A stretch of DNA of 5,633 bases from an uncultured Phycisphaerales bacterium (GTDB taxonomy: Bacteria > Planctomycetota > Phycisphaerae > WQYP01): contig CAIPTQ010000323.1 in NCBI GenBank assembly GCA_903868035.1, positions 1 to 5,633 of the forward strand, written 5' to 3'. The notes under the pieces were generated by a model. That model made no database searches. It was given only the letters and a program-made list of their open reading frames with translations, and was not told where the DNA came from. This document shows positions 1-5,485 of the stretch, piece by piece. The position numbers and the translations under genes were made by a program. The stretch's first letter is position 1. Every line of letters begins with the position of its first letter.

Positions 1-1
1 A

Positions 2-2614
2 GTCCAGGGCGTCGGCTTCCGCCCCTTTATCTACCGCATCGCCCAATCCGCCGGCGTCACCGGCCGCGTCCTCAATAATCCCGCCGGCGTGTACCTGGAA
101 ATCCAGGGCACCCTTCGCGCCCTCGAATCCTTCGCCGCCGACTTTCAAAAACAACTCCCCCCACTCGCCAAAGTCGATTCCTGCCAAAAAACCCCCATCC
201 CCCTCCTCCCCCACGAATCCGCCTTCATCATCGACACCACCGAAGACATGGCAGGCGCCGCCGCCCTTTCAGCCTTCAGCCTTCAGCCTTCAGCCTTCAT
301 CTCCCCCGTCACCATCGACACCGCCGTCTGCGCCGATTGCCTGCGCGAAATGCGCTCCCCCGATGACCGCAGATACCGCCACGCCTTGATCAACTGCACC
401 AACTGCGGCCCGCGCTTCAGCATCATCCGCGATGTCCCCTACGACCGCCATAACACCACCATGGCCCGCTTCAAAATGTGCCCCGCCTGCCGCCGCGAGT
501 ACCAAAACCCCGCCGACCGCCGCTTTCATGCCCAGCCGGTCTGCTGTCCTCGCTGCGGGCCCAAGGTGGAGCTGGTGCGGATGGTGCTGGGGCGGGCGCG
601 GCGGGTGGCGGGCGACCCCTTTGCGAAAGCCGCCCAACTTTTGCGGGCCGGAAAGATCGTCGCCCTCAAGGGCTTGGGCGGCTTTCATCTGGCGGTGCGC
701 GCGGATCGCGAGGATGCCGTGGCCCGCCTGCGGAGTTTGAAGAAACGCGACGCCAAGCCCTTTGCGATCATGTGCCCCAACCTCGCCGCCGCGCTCCAGC
801 TCGTCGAACTCTCCCCCGCCGCCCAGGCCGAACTCACCTCCCTCCGCGCCCCCATCGTCCTGGCCCCGCGCCATCAGAGCCGCGACCATAAGGGAGCGAC
901 CGGGCTCCAAAACGCATTCTTGATCGAGCCAAGGCCCGGCGCTTCTGGCCTTGTCGCCCATTGCGTTTGCCCTGCGCCCTCCGTCGCCCCCGGCACCGAC
1001 CTCCTGGGCATCATGCTCCCCTACACCCCCATCCACCACCGCCTCTTCGACGCCCTCCTCACTCCTCACTCCTCACTCCTCACTCTCGTCATGACCAGCG
1101 GCAACCTTTCCAACGAACCCTTGGTCATCGACAACGCCGACGCCGTCGCCCGCCTCGGGCCCATGTGCGACGCCCTCCTCTGGCATGACCGTCCCATCGA
1201 ACGCTGCGTCGATGACAGCGTCATCCTCGACCGCGGCCCCGGCCGCGACGTCCTCCCCCTCCGTCGCTCCCGCGGCTACACTCCCTCCGCCTTCACTCAT
1301 CCTTCCGGCCTCCCCAGTGGTGCCGACGCCCCCGTCGGCCTTCCGCCCAGTGGTGCCGACGCCCTCGTCGGCCTTCCGCCCAGTGGTGCCGACGCCCCCG
1401 TCGGCTGTCCCATTCCCAGTGCCTCTTCCCCCTTCCCCCTATCCCCTTCCCCCTTCCCCTCCGGCCTCTGCCTCGGCGGCGAACTCAAAAGCACCGTCGC
1501 CGTCGTCCGCCGCGGCGAGATCATCCTCAGCCAGCATCTGGGCGATCTGACCGACGCCCGCGCCTACGCCCATTTTCGCACGGCCATTGATGATTTGATC
1601 CGCCTGTTTCATGTGCCCGTGGAATTCATCGCCCATGACCTGCACCCGGGATACATGAGCACGCTGGCCGCCCGCGAACTCGCCCAGCGCTTCGCCGTGC
1701 CGCTCCTGCCCGTCCAGCATCACGCCGCCCACGCCTATGCCGTCATGGGCGAGCACCGCCTCTCCCACGCCCTGGCCATCATCTGCGACGGCACCGGCTA
1801 CGGCACCGACAACACTATCTGGGGCGGCGAACTCCTCGAAGTCGATGGTCCCCACTGGCGGCGAATCGGCCGGCTCAAGCCCCTGCGCCTCCCCGGCGGC
1901 GATGCCGCCGCGCGCGATCCCCGCCGCAGCGCGCTGGCGCTGTTGCATCAGGCGTATGGCCCGGACTTTCAAGACCTGCCCGAAGTCCCGGCATTATTCC
2001 CGGATGCCGCCGATCGCCACCTGCTCGCCCATATGCTGGACACGGGTTTGTCCAGCCCCTGGACCAGCAGCACCGGCCGCCTCTTCGACGGCATCGCCGC
2101 GCTCCTGGGCATCTGCACCCGCAACGACCACGAAGCCCAGGCCGCCATGGCCCTCGAAGCCGCCGCCTGGAGCGCCGGAAATGTGGACCTGCCCCAAACC
2201 GAGTTATACGAAATTCGCACCGGACCCGACGGCCTCTGGGAACTGGACCTCTCCAATTTCGTCCGCTGGATAGTTAAACGTAATCCAGGAAGCGAAAGCT
2301 GCAAGGAAATAACCGATTTTAAGGCCAAAGATAACGCGGAAATTGCGGATTATAAGCGCGCCGCCCGGTTGTTTCATCGCACCCTGGCGCAGGGTTTGGT
2401 CCGCCTGGCCACCCTCGCCTCCCCCACAAAATCGCTGCCGTGGGTGGCTAGCGGCGGCAGTTTTTGCAATCGCATGCTCGAGCGCGACGTGGATGAATTG
2501 ACTGCTGGACGGCCTTCTCGCACTTTTTTTCACAAGACGTATCCGCCTACAGATGCAGGACTTGCGTTTGGCCAGGCGCAGTATGTGCAGGCGCTGGGTT
2601 TGACGGGCGGGTAA
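2..2614 (+). CDS. hypF: HypF, carbamoyltransferase for [NiFe]-hydrogenase maturation (5' end outside window)
   Basis: HypF converts carbamoyl phosphate to carbamoyl-AMP and transfers the carbamoyl group to the C-terminal cysteine of HypE, the first step to the cyanide ligands; it is cytoplasmic. The frame is open from base 2, where the first codons give the acylphosphatase signature VQGVGFRPF (Arg7, Asn25 in visible numbering), so GTG at 89 is internal and perhaps 10-15 residues are missing. Next comes the double zinc finger with exact C-x2-C spacing of x18, x24 and x18 (Cys110-Cys185), then the YrdC-like domain (KGLGGFHL, KPFAIM, MLPYTP, VMTSGNLS), and a Kae1-like domain with HHAAH, DGTGYGTD, WGGEL and a final GGSFCNR. 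The usual HHHAH reads HHAAH, but the HxxxH metal pair is kept. The 870 visible residues exceed the family's usual roughly 750-780 because of several in-frame repeat insertions, annotated separately. All motifs survive, so it is probably functional. Confidence 0.97.
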   Translation, partial: VQGVGFRPFIYRIAQSAGVTGRVLNNPAGVYLEIQGTLRALESFAADFQKQLPPLAKVDSCQKTPIPLLPHESAFIIDTTEDMAGAAALSAFSLQPSAFISPVTIDTAVCADCLREMRSPDDRRYRHALINCTNCGPRFSIIRDVPYDRHNTTMARFKMCPACRREYQNPADRRFHAQPVCCPRCGPKVELVRMVLGRARRVAGDPFAKAAQLLRAGKIVALKGLGGFHLAVRADREDAVARLRSLKKRDAKPFAIMCPNLAAALQLVELSPAAQAELTSLRAPIVLAPRHQSRDHKGATGLQNAFLIEPRPGASGLVAHCVCPAPSVAPGTDLLGIMLPYTPIHHRLFDALLTPHSSLLTLVMTSGNLSNEPLVIDNADAVARLGPMCDALLWHDRPIERCVDDSVILDRGPGRDVLPLRRSRGYTPSAFTHPSGLPSGADAPVGLPPSGADALVGLPPSGADAPVGCPIPSASSPFPLSPSPFPSGLCLGGELKSTVAVVRRGEIILSQHLGDLTDARAYAHFRTAIDDLIRLFHVPVEFIAHDLHPGYMSTLAARELAQRFAVPLLPVQHHAAHAYAVMGEHRLSHALAIICDGTGYGTDNTIWGGELLEVDGPHWRRIGRLKPLRLPGGDAAARDPRRSALALLHQAYGPDFQDLPEVPALFPDAADRHLLAHMLDTGLSSPWTSSTGRLFDGIAALLGICTRNDHEAQAAMALEAAAWSAGNVDLPQTELYEIRTGPDGLWELDLSNFVRWIVKRNPGSESCKEITDFKAKDNAEIADYKRAARLFHRTLAQGLVRLATLASPTKSLPWVASGGSFCNRMLERDVDELTAGRPSRTFFHKTYPPTDAGLAFGQAQYVQALGLTGG
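268..298. repeat. Heptamer tandem array (TTCAGCC)x4 inside hypF
   Basis: Four perfect copies of TTCAGCC occupy 268-295, followed by a partial TTC. They are read in frame as a Ser-Leu-Gln-Pro-Ser-Ala-Phe type peptide. The array lies in the linker between the acylphosphatase domain and the first zinc-finger cysteine pair, where extra residues should be tolerated. Because 7 is not a multiple of 3, gain or loss of one or two units would shift the frame. Confidence 0.93.
872..970. repeat. 99-bp in-frame insert with two hairpins in the YrdC-like part of hypF
   Basis: Between the conserved segment IVLAPR and the conserved segment PSVAPGT, HypF normally has only a few residues; here there are about 33 extra codons. 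The DNA holds two perfect inverted repeats: GGAGC (893-897) with GCTCC (904-908) over a 6-nt loop, and CAAGGCC (930-936) with GGCCTTG (947-953) over a 10-nt loop. The palindromic make-up, exact multiple-of-three length and lack of family similarity suggest a dispersed short palindromic element that landed in frame. The boundaries are judged from remembered HypF motifs and may be off by a few codons. Confidence 0.6.
1055..1082. repeat. Heptamer tandem array (CTCCTCA)x4 inside hypF
   Basis: Four perfect copies of CTCCTCA, read as Leu-Leu-Thr-Pro-His-Ser-Ser and continuing directly into the conserved VMTSGNLS motif of the YrdC-like domain. The unit differs from the array at 268 but the 7-bp period is the same. 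The position corresponds to the short loop before the VMTSGN strand, so it lies close to the predicted nucleotide site. Confidence 0.92.
1313..1411. repeat. 33-bp x3 minisatellite, each unit a hairpin, inside hypF
   Basis: Three tandem 33-bp units start at 1313, 1346 and 1379; unit 2 has one change in the hairpin loop (ccct for cccc) and unit 3 diverges near its end. Each encodes 11 residues (Pro-Ser-Gly-Ala-Asp-Ala-Pro/Leu-Val-Gly-Leu/Cys-Pro). Each contains the perfect inverted repeat GCCGACG / CGTCGGC around a 4-nt loop, at 1322-1339, 1355-1372 and 1388-1405. The array sits between RSRGYTP (end of the YrdC-like domain) and the conserved GGELKST at the start of the Kae1-like domain. It keeps the frame because 33 is divisible by 3. 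Confidence 0.93.
1426..1460. repeat. Imperfect heptamer array (TTCCCCC-type, 5 units) inside hypF
   Basis: A polypyrimidine tract made of five 7-bp units: TTCCCCC, TTCCCCC, TATCCCC, TTCCCCC, TTCCCCT. It is read as a Phe-Pro-Leu-Ser-Pro-Ser-Pro type peptide and lies just downstream of the 33-bp minisatellite, right before GGELKST. It is the third independent period-7 array in this gene, with a unit sequence unrelated to the other two. Together with the minisatellite it makes an interdomain linker of about 55 extra, Pro/Ser/Gly-rich residues, which is probably disordered. Confidence 0.85.
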
Positions 2615-2629
2615 CCAGGATGTTATAAT
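2600..2629 (+). promoter_or_regulatory. Predicted sigma70-type extended -10 promoter for hypD-hypE-hoxE-hoxF
   Basis: A -35 box TTGACG (2600-2605) is followed after 18 bp by a perfect -10 TATAAT (2624-2629). TG at 2621-2622 adds an extended -10 element. Transcription would start near 2636, giving a leader of about 95-112 nt before hypD. The -35 box lies inside the last codons of hypF and the -10 just past its stop. The surrounding DNA is much more AT-rich than the genes, as expected for a promoter. A direct repeat TGTTA-N5-TGTTA (2621-2625 and 2631-2635) overlaps the -10 and could bind a regulator. Confidence 0.7.
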
Positions 2630-2656
2630 CTGTTAAAAGAGAGTAAAAAGTCGATA

Positions 2657-2688
2657 ATTCGCCGCCTCTTTTTGAATTCCTGGCGAAT
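2657..2688 (+). other. Inverted repeat in the predicted hypD leader
   Basis: ATTCGCC (2657-2663) and GGCGAAT (2682-2688) are perfect inverted repeats separated by 18 nt that include a run of five T and GAATTC. The element falls between the predicted transcription start and the hypD start codon. It is not a typical intrinsic terminator because the T run is inside the loop and no T tract follows the second arm. It may be an RNA stem or an operator half-site pair, or chance. Confidence 0.3.
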
Positions 2689-2729
2689 CCGGCTTAATTT
2701 TCGTGGCTCCCTGGCGTCCATAAAGCCTT

Positions 2730-3875
2730 GTGGCCCAGAAAGTTACAGTGAACCGCGCTTCGGCCATCTCCACCCTCCTCGCCCGCCTCCATTCCGCCGC
2801 CGCCGCCGCCGGCCGCAACATCTCCCTCATGGAAGTCTGCGGCACCCACACCATGAGCGCCTTCCGCAGCGGCCTGCACTCACTTTTGCCTGTAAATGTG
2901 CGGTTATTATCGGGCCCCGGCTGTCCCGTCTGCGTCACCGCCCAAAGCGACATTGACCTCCTGATCGAACTTTCCCGCATGCCAAATGTAGCAGTTTGCA
3001 CGTACGGCGACATGCTCCGGGTCCCCAGCCGCAACGGTAGCCTCGAAAAAGCCCGCGCTGCCGGCGCGGACGTGCGCGTGATTTACTCCACATTGGATGC
3101 GGTAAAATGGGCACAAATGACGCCCGAACGGCAATTTGTCCTGGGGGCGGTGGGCTTTGAAACCACGGCCCCGGCGACGGCGGCGGCGGTGTTGCAGGCG
3201 CAGGCGCTAGGATTGAAGAATTTCTCGATCCTGGCGAGTCACAAATGCGTGCTGCCGGCGATGATGGCGCTGCTGGAGTCGGGGGATGTCCACGTGGACG
3301 GGTTTGTGTGTCCGGGGCATGTGTCGGCGATCATCGGGGTGGAAGTGTACCGGCCGATTGTGGAGAAGTACCATTTGCCGTGCGTGGTGTCGGGGTTTGA
3401 AGAGTTGCACATGGCGGCGGCGATCACGCGGCTGGTGGAGTTGATCCGGGACGGGAAGGCGGAGTTGATCAATGAATATGCCGAGGCGGTGCTGGCCAAC
3501 GGCAATCGGAGCGCGTGCCAGTTGTTGGAGAAAGTGTTTGAGCCGGCGGATGTGCGGTGGCGGGCGCTGGGGACAATTCCGCGGTCGGGGCTGGTGTTGC
3601 GGGAGGAGTATCGGTTTTTCGATGCCATGCAGCGGTTCCATTTGGTGATGCCCAGGGATATGGAACCGGCGGGTTGCCTGTGCGGGAAGGTGATCACGGG
3701 GGCGGTGACGCCGCACGAATGCAAGCTGTTTGGGAAGGCGTGTACGCCGATCAACCCGATCGGGCCGTGCATGGTGAGTTCGGAAGGGACGTGCCAGGCG
3801 TATTTCAAGTATGCGCGGATCAAGGGCGGCCGCTTGAGCGGCAGCTTTGTGGAAGCACCCGGAGGTGGCGCATGA
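2730..3875 (+). CDS. hypD: HypD, Fe-S scaffold for Fe(CN)2CO assembly
   Basis: HypD, with HypC, holds the iron that receives CN from HypE and CO before delivery to the hydrogenase large subunit. In the 381 residues the family signatures are MEVCGTHT (Cys37), GPGCPVC (Cys65, Cys68), a region containing GFETTAPAT (about 142-150), PGHVSAIIG (about 195-203) and a C-terminal cysteine set (CG at 318, HEC at 331, AC at 338, SSEGTC at 355) expected to hold the [4Fe-4S] cluster. The length is normal. An in-frame TAA at 2721 limits the start to GTG 2730 or GTG 2748; neither has a strong ribosome site, though AGAAAG at 2737-2742 slightly favours 2748 (375 residues). It is the first gene after the predicted promoter and overlaps hypE by 4 bp. 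No hypC lies beside it. Third-position codon use changes from C-ending to G-ending near codons 110-150. Confidence 0.96.
   Translation: MAQKVTVNRASAISTLLARLHSAAAAAGRNISLMEVCGTHTMSAFRSGLHSLLPVNVRLLSGPGCPVCVTAQSDIDLLIELSRMPNVAVCTYGDMLRVPSRNGSLEKARAAGADVRVIYSTLDAVKWAQMTPERQFVLGAVGFETTAPATAAAVLQAQALGLKNFSILASHKCVLPAMMALLESGDVHVDGFVCPGHVSAIIGVEVYRPIVEKYHLPCVVSGFEELHMAAAITRLVELIRDGKAELINEYAEAVLANGNRSACQLLEKVFEPADVRWRALGTIPRSGLVLREEYRFFDAMQRFHLVMPRDMEPAGCLCGKVITGAVTPHECKLFGKACTPINPIGPCMVSSEGTCQAYFKYARIKGGRLSGSFVEAPGGGA
3861..3866 (+). promoter_or_regulatory. Strong ribosome binding site of hypE
   Basis: GGAGGT lies 5 nt before ATG 3872, inside the last codons of hypD. It fixes the hypE start at 3872, in preference to upstream start codons in the same frame and to ATG 3881. 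Confidence 0.85.
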
Positions 3876-4969
3876 GTCGAATGGAAGCCGGCGGCAAGCG
3901 GGCGGTGGACATGGCGACACTGTTGCGGCGGGAAAGCGATTCCGCGCGGCGCGGGGGCACGGTGATGCTGGCGCACGGCGGCGGCGGGCAGTTGACGGAC
4001 GAACTGGTCGGCGGGCGGGTGCTGCCCAAGCTGGGGAACGCGATTTTGAATGAACTGCTGGATGCGGCGGTGCTCGATCCGCAGCACGGGCGCATTGCGA
4101 TGACGATAGATTCCTACGTTGTGCAGCCGTGGCGGTTCCCCGGCGGAGACATCGGGCGGCTGGCGGTTTCGGGGACGGTCAACGATCTGGCGGTGTGCGG
4201 GGCCAAGCCGGCGGGTTTGGCGCTGGGGATGATATTGGCGGAGGGTTTTCCGCTGGCGGACCTGGATGCGGTGATAGATTCGATTGCGGCGACGGCGAAG
4301 GAGGCGGGGGTGCCGGTGATTACGGGGGACACCAAAGTGGTGGGGCGCGGGCAGGCGGACGGGATCTATCTGATCACGGCGGGGATCGGGCGGGTGCCCA
4401 GCCGGCGGAACGTGGGGCCCCGGGAAGTCAAAGAGGGGCATGTGCTGGTGCTCAACGGGCCGATCGGGGAACACGGCCTGGCGGTGATGCTGGCCCGGGA
4501 GATGCCGGACGTGAAATCGGTGATCAAGAGCGACGTGGCCCCGCTGAATGGGTTGATAGACGAGGCGCTGGACGTGGGCGGGGCGGCGATTTCGTTCATG
4601 CGCGATCCGACGCGCGGCGGCCTGGCGGGCCTGTGCGCGGACCTGGCCAGACAGTGCGGGCGGCGGGTAATATTGAATGAAGCGGCGATCCAGATTCGGC
4701 CCGAGGCGCGCCACGCCGCGGACATGCTCGGGCTGGACCCCCTGGAAGTGGCCAATGAGGGCAAAGTGGTCATGGCAGTCGCGCCGCGGGCGGTGGACCG
4801 GGTGATCGCGGCGATGAAATCCCATCCGCTGGGCCGGTATACGGCGGCAATCGGGACGATCGGCGAAGCGATGGAGAAGGGCGCGGCGTTGTGCGAACTG
4901 CGGACGACGATCGGCGGCCGGCGGATCGTCCAGAAACCCTACGGCGAACAATTGCCGCGGATTTGCTAA
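3872..4969 (+). CDS. hypE: HypE, carbamoyl dehydratase forming the cyanide ligand
   Basis: HypE accepts the carbamoyl group from HypF on its C-terminal cysteine and dehydrates it with ATP to a protein thiocyanate, which donates cyanide to iron on HypC-HypD. The 365 residues belong to the PurM/HypE family: glycine-rich LAHGGGGQL (33-41), TIDSYVV (78-84), PGGDIGRLAV (90-99), GDTKVV (152-157), DPTRGG (245-250), ANEGK (294-298), and the diagnostic C-terminus PRIC, with Cys365 as the very last residue before TAA. The frame stays open upstream to 3557 inside hypD, but GGAGGT at 3861 and the ATGA overlap with hypD support ATG 3872. About 30 residues precede the glycine-rich loop, somewhat longer than usual; ATG 3881 is a lesser alternative. 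Alanine codons are nearly all GCG here, against GCC in hypF. It is translationally coupled to hypD and followed 12 bp later by hoxE. Confidence 0.97.
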   Translation: MSRMEAGGKRAVDMATLLRRESDSARRGGTVMLAHGGGGQLTDELVGGRVLPKLGNAILNELLDAAVLDPQHGRIAMTIDSYVVQPWRFPGGDIGRLAVSGTVNDLAVCGAKPAGLALGMILAEGFPLADLDAVIDSIAATAKEAGVPVITGDTKVVGRGQADGIYLITAGIGRVPSRRNVGPREVKEGHVLVLNGPIGEHGLAVMLAREMPDVKSVIKSDVAPLNGLIDEALDVGGAAISFMRDPTRGGLAGLCADLARQCGRRVILNEAAIQIRPEARHAADMLGLDPLEVANEGKVVMAVAPRAVDRVIAAMKSHPLGRYTAAIGTIGEAMEKGAALCELRTTIGGRRIVQKPYGEQLPRIC

Positions 4970-4973
4970 GGAG
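4968..4973 (+). promoter_or_regulatory. Ribosome binding site of hoxE
   Basis: AAGGAG overlaps the hypE stop codon and lies 8 nt before ATG 4982. It selects that start and ties hoxE to the hypE transcript. Confidence 0.85.
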
Positions 4974-4981
4974 ACCCCGAC

Positions 4982-5485
4982 ATGACGGCATTGATGGCCA
5001 CCTTGCCCAAGGCCCCCACCGACGACAAGCGGTGGCGCCTCGTGGATGCCGCGATGCGGCGCCAGGGGTACGACAGCCATGCGTTGATCGAGTCGTTGCA
5101 CGCGGCGCAGGGGGCGTTCGGGTATCTCGATGAGACGACGATGCGCTACGTGGCGCGGTCCCTGCGGGTGCCGCTGTCGAAGGTCTACGGGGTGGCGACG
5201 TTCTACCACTTTTTCACGCTCAAGCCGCAGGGCAAGCACACGTGCGTGGTGTGCATGGGGACGGCGTGCTACATCAAGGGCGCGGGGGAAATCCTCAAGG
5301 ACATCGGGGGGCGCTTCAAGATCAAGGACGGCCAGACGACGCCGGACGACGAGCTGTCGCTGCTGTCGGCACGGTGCATCGGGGCGTGCGGGCTGGCGCC
5401 CGCGGTGGTGCTGGACGGGGACGTGATGGCCAAGGCGCAGGCGGGGCAAGTGATCGCGAAGATCGAAAGGAAGCTTAAGCCGTGA
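4982..5485 (+). CDS. hoxE: HoxE, [2Fe-2S] diaphorase subunit of NAD-linked [NiFe] hydrogenase
   Basis: This is a 167-residue protein of the NuoE/24-kDa family: an N-terminal helical part (about 18-62), then a thioredoxin-like domain with four ligands for one [2Fe-2S] cluster, Cys91-x4-Cys96 and Cys132-x3-Cys136. The segments VYGVATFYHFF, CVVCMGTACYIKG and ARCIGACGLAPAVV resemble cyanobacterial HoxE more than complex I NuoE, as does a TTPD sequence before the second cysteine pair. HoxE works with HoxF and HoxU to move electrons between NAD(P)H, possibly ferredoxin, and the HoxYH hydrogenase. There is no signal peptide or membrane segment, so it is cytoplasmic. It sits directly after hypE and overlaps hoxF by 4 bp (GTGA). 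An HndA-type subunit of an [FeFe] hydrogenase is an alternative by family, but hypD, hypE and hypF beside it argue for [NiFe]. Confidence 0.9.
   Translation: MTALMATLPKAPTDDKRWRLVDAAMRRQGYDSHALIESLHAAQGAFGYLDETTMRYVARSLRVPLSKVYGVATFYHFFTLKPQGKHTCVVCMGTACYIKGAGEILKDIGGRFKIKDGQTTPDDELSLLSARCIGACGLAPAVVLDGDVMAKAQAGQVIAKIERKLKP

Noticed and set aside
89..91. GTG at 89 as the hypF start
   Set aside because: Codons from base 2 onward encode the acylphosphatase signature VQGVGFRPF in the same frame, so the gene begins before the window.
290..1069. A 259-codon minus-strand open frame opposite hypF
   Set aside because: Low-complexity Gly/Ala/Val translation without motifs, no ribosome site, and it lies opposite the conserved zinc-finger region of hypF.
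1313..1411. Three spaced hairpin repeats as a CRISPR array
   Set aside because: The units are directly tandem with no unique spacers and lie in frame within hypF.
2657..2700. Intrinsic terminator after hypF
   Set aside because: The stem is only 7 bp with an 18-nt loop, the T run lies in the loop and no T tract directly follows the second arm.
3557..3871. Long upstream extension of the hypE frame into hypD
   Set aside because: This part overlaps conserved hypD sequence, is low complexity, and the strong ribosome site at 3861 with the ATGA overlap fixes the start at 3872.
4982..5485. Complex I subunit NuoE
   Set aside because: The family is the same, but the HoxE-like wording around both cysteine pairs, the hyp genes directly upstream and the HoxF-type N-terminus downstream favour a hydrogenase diaphorase.
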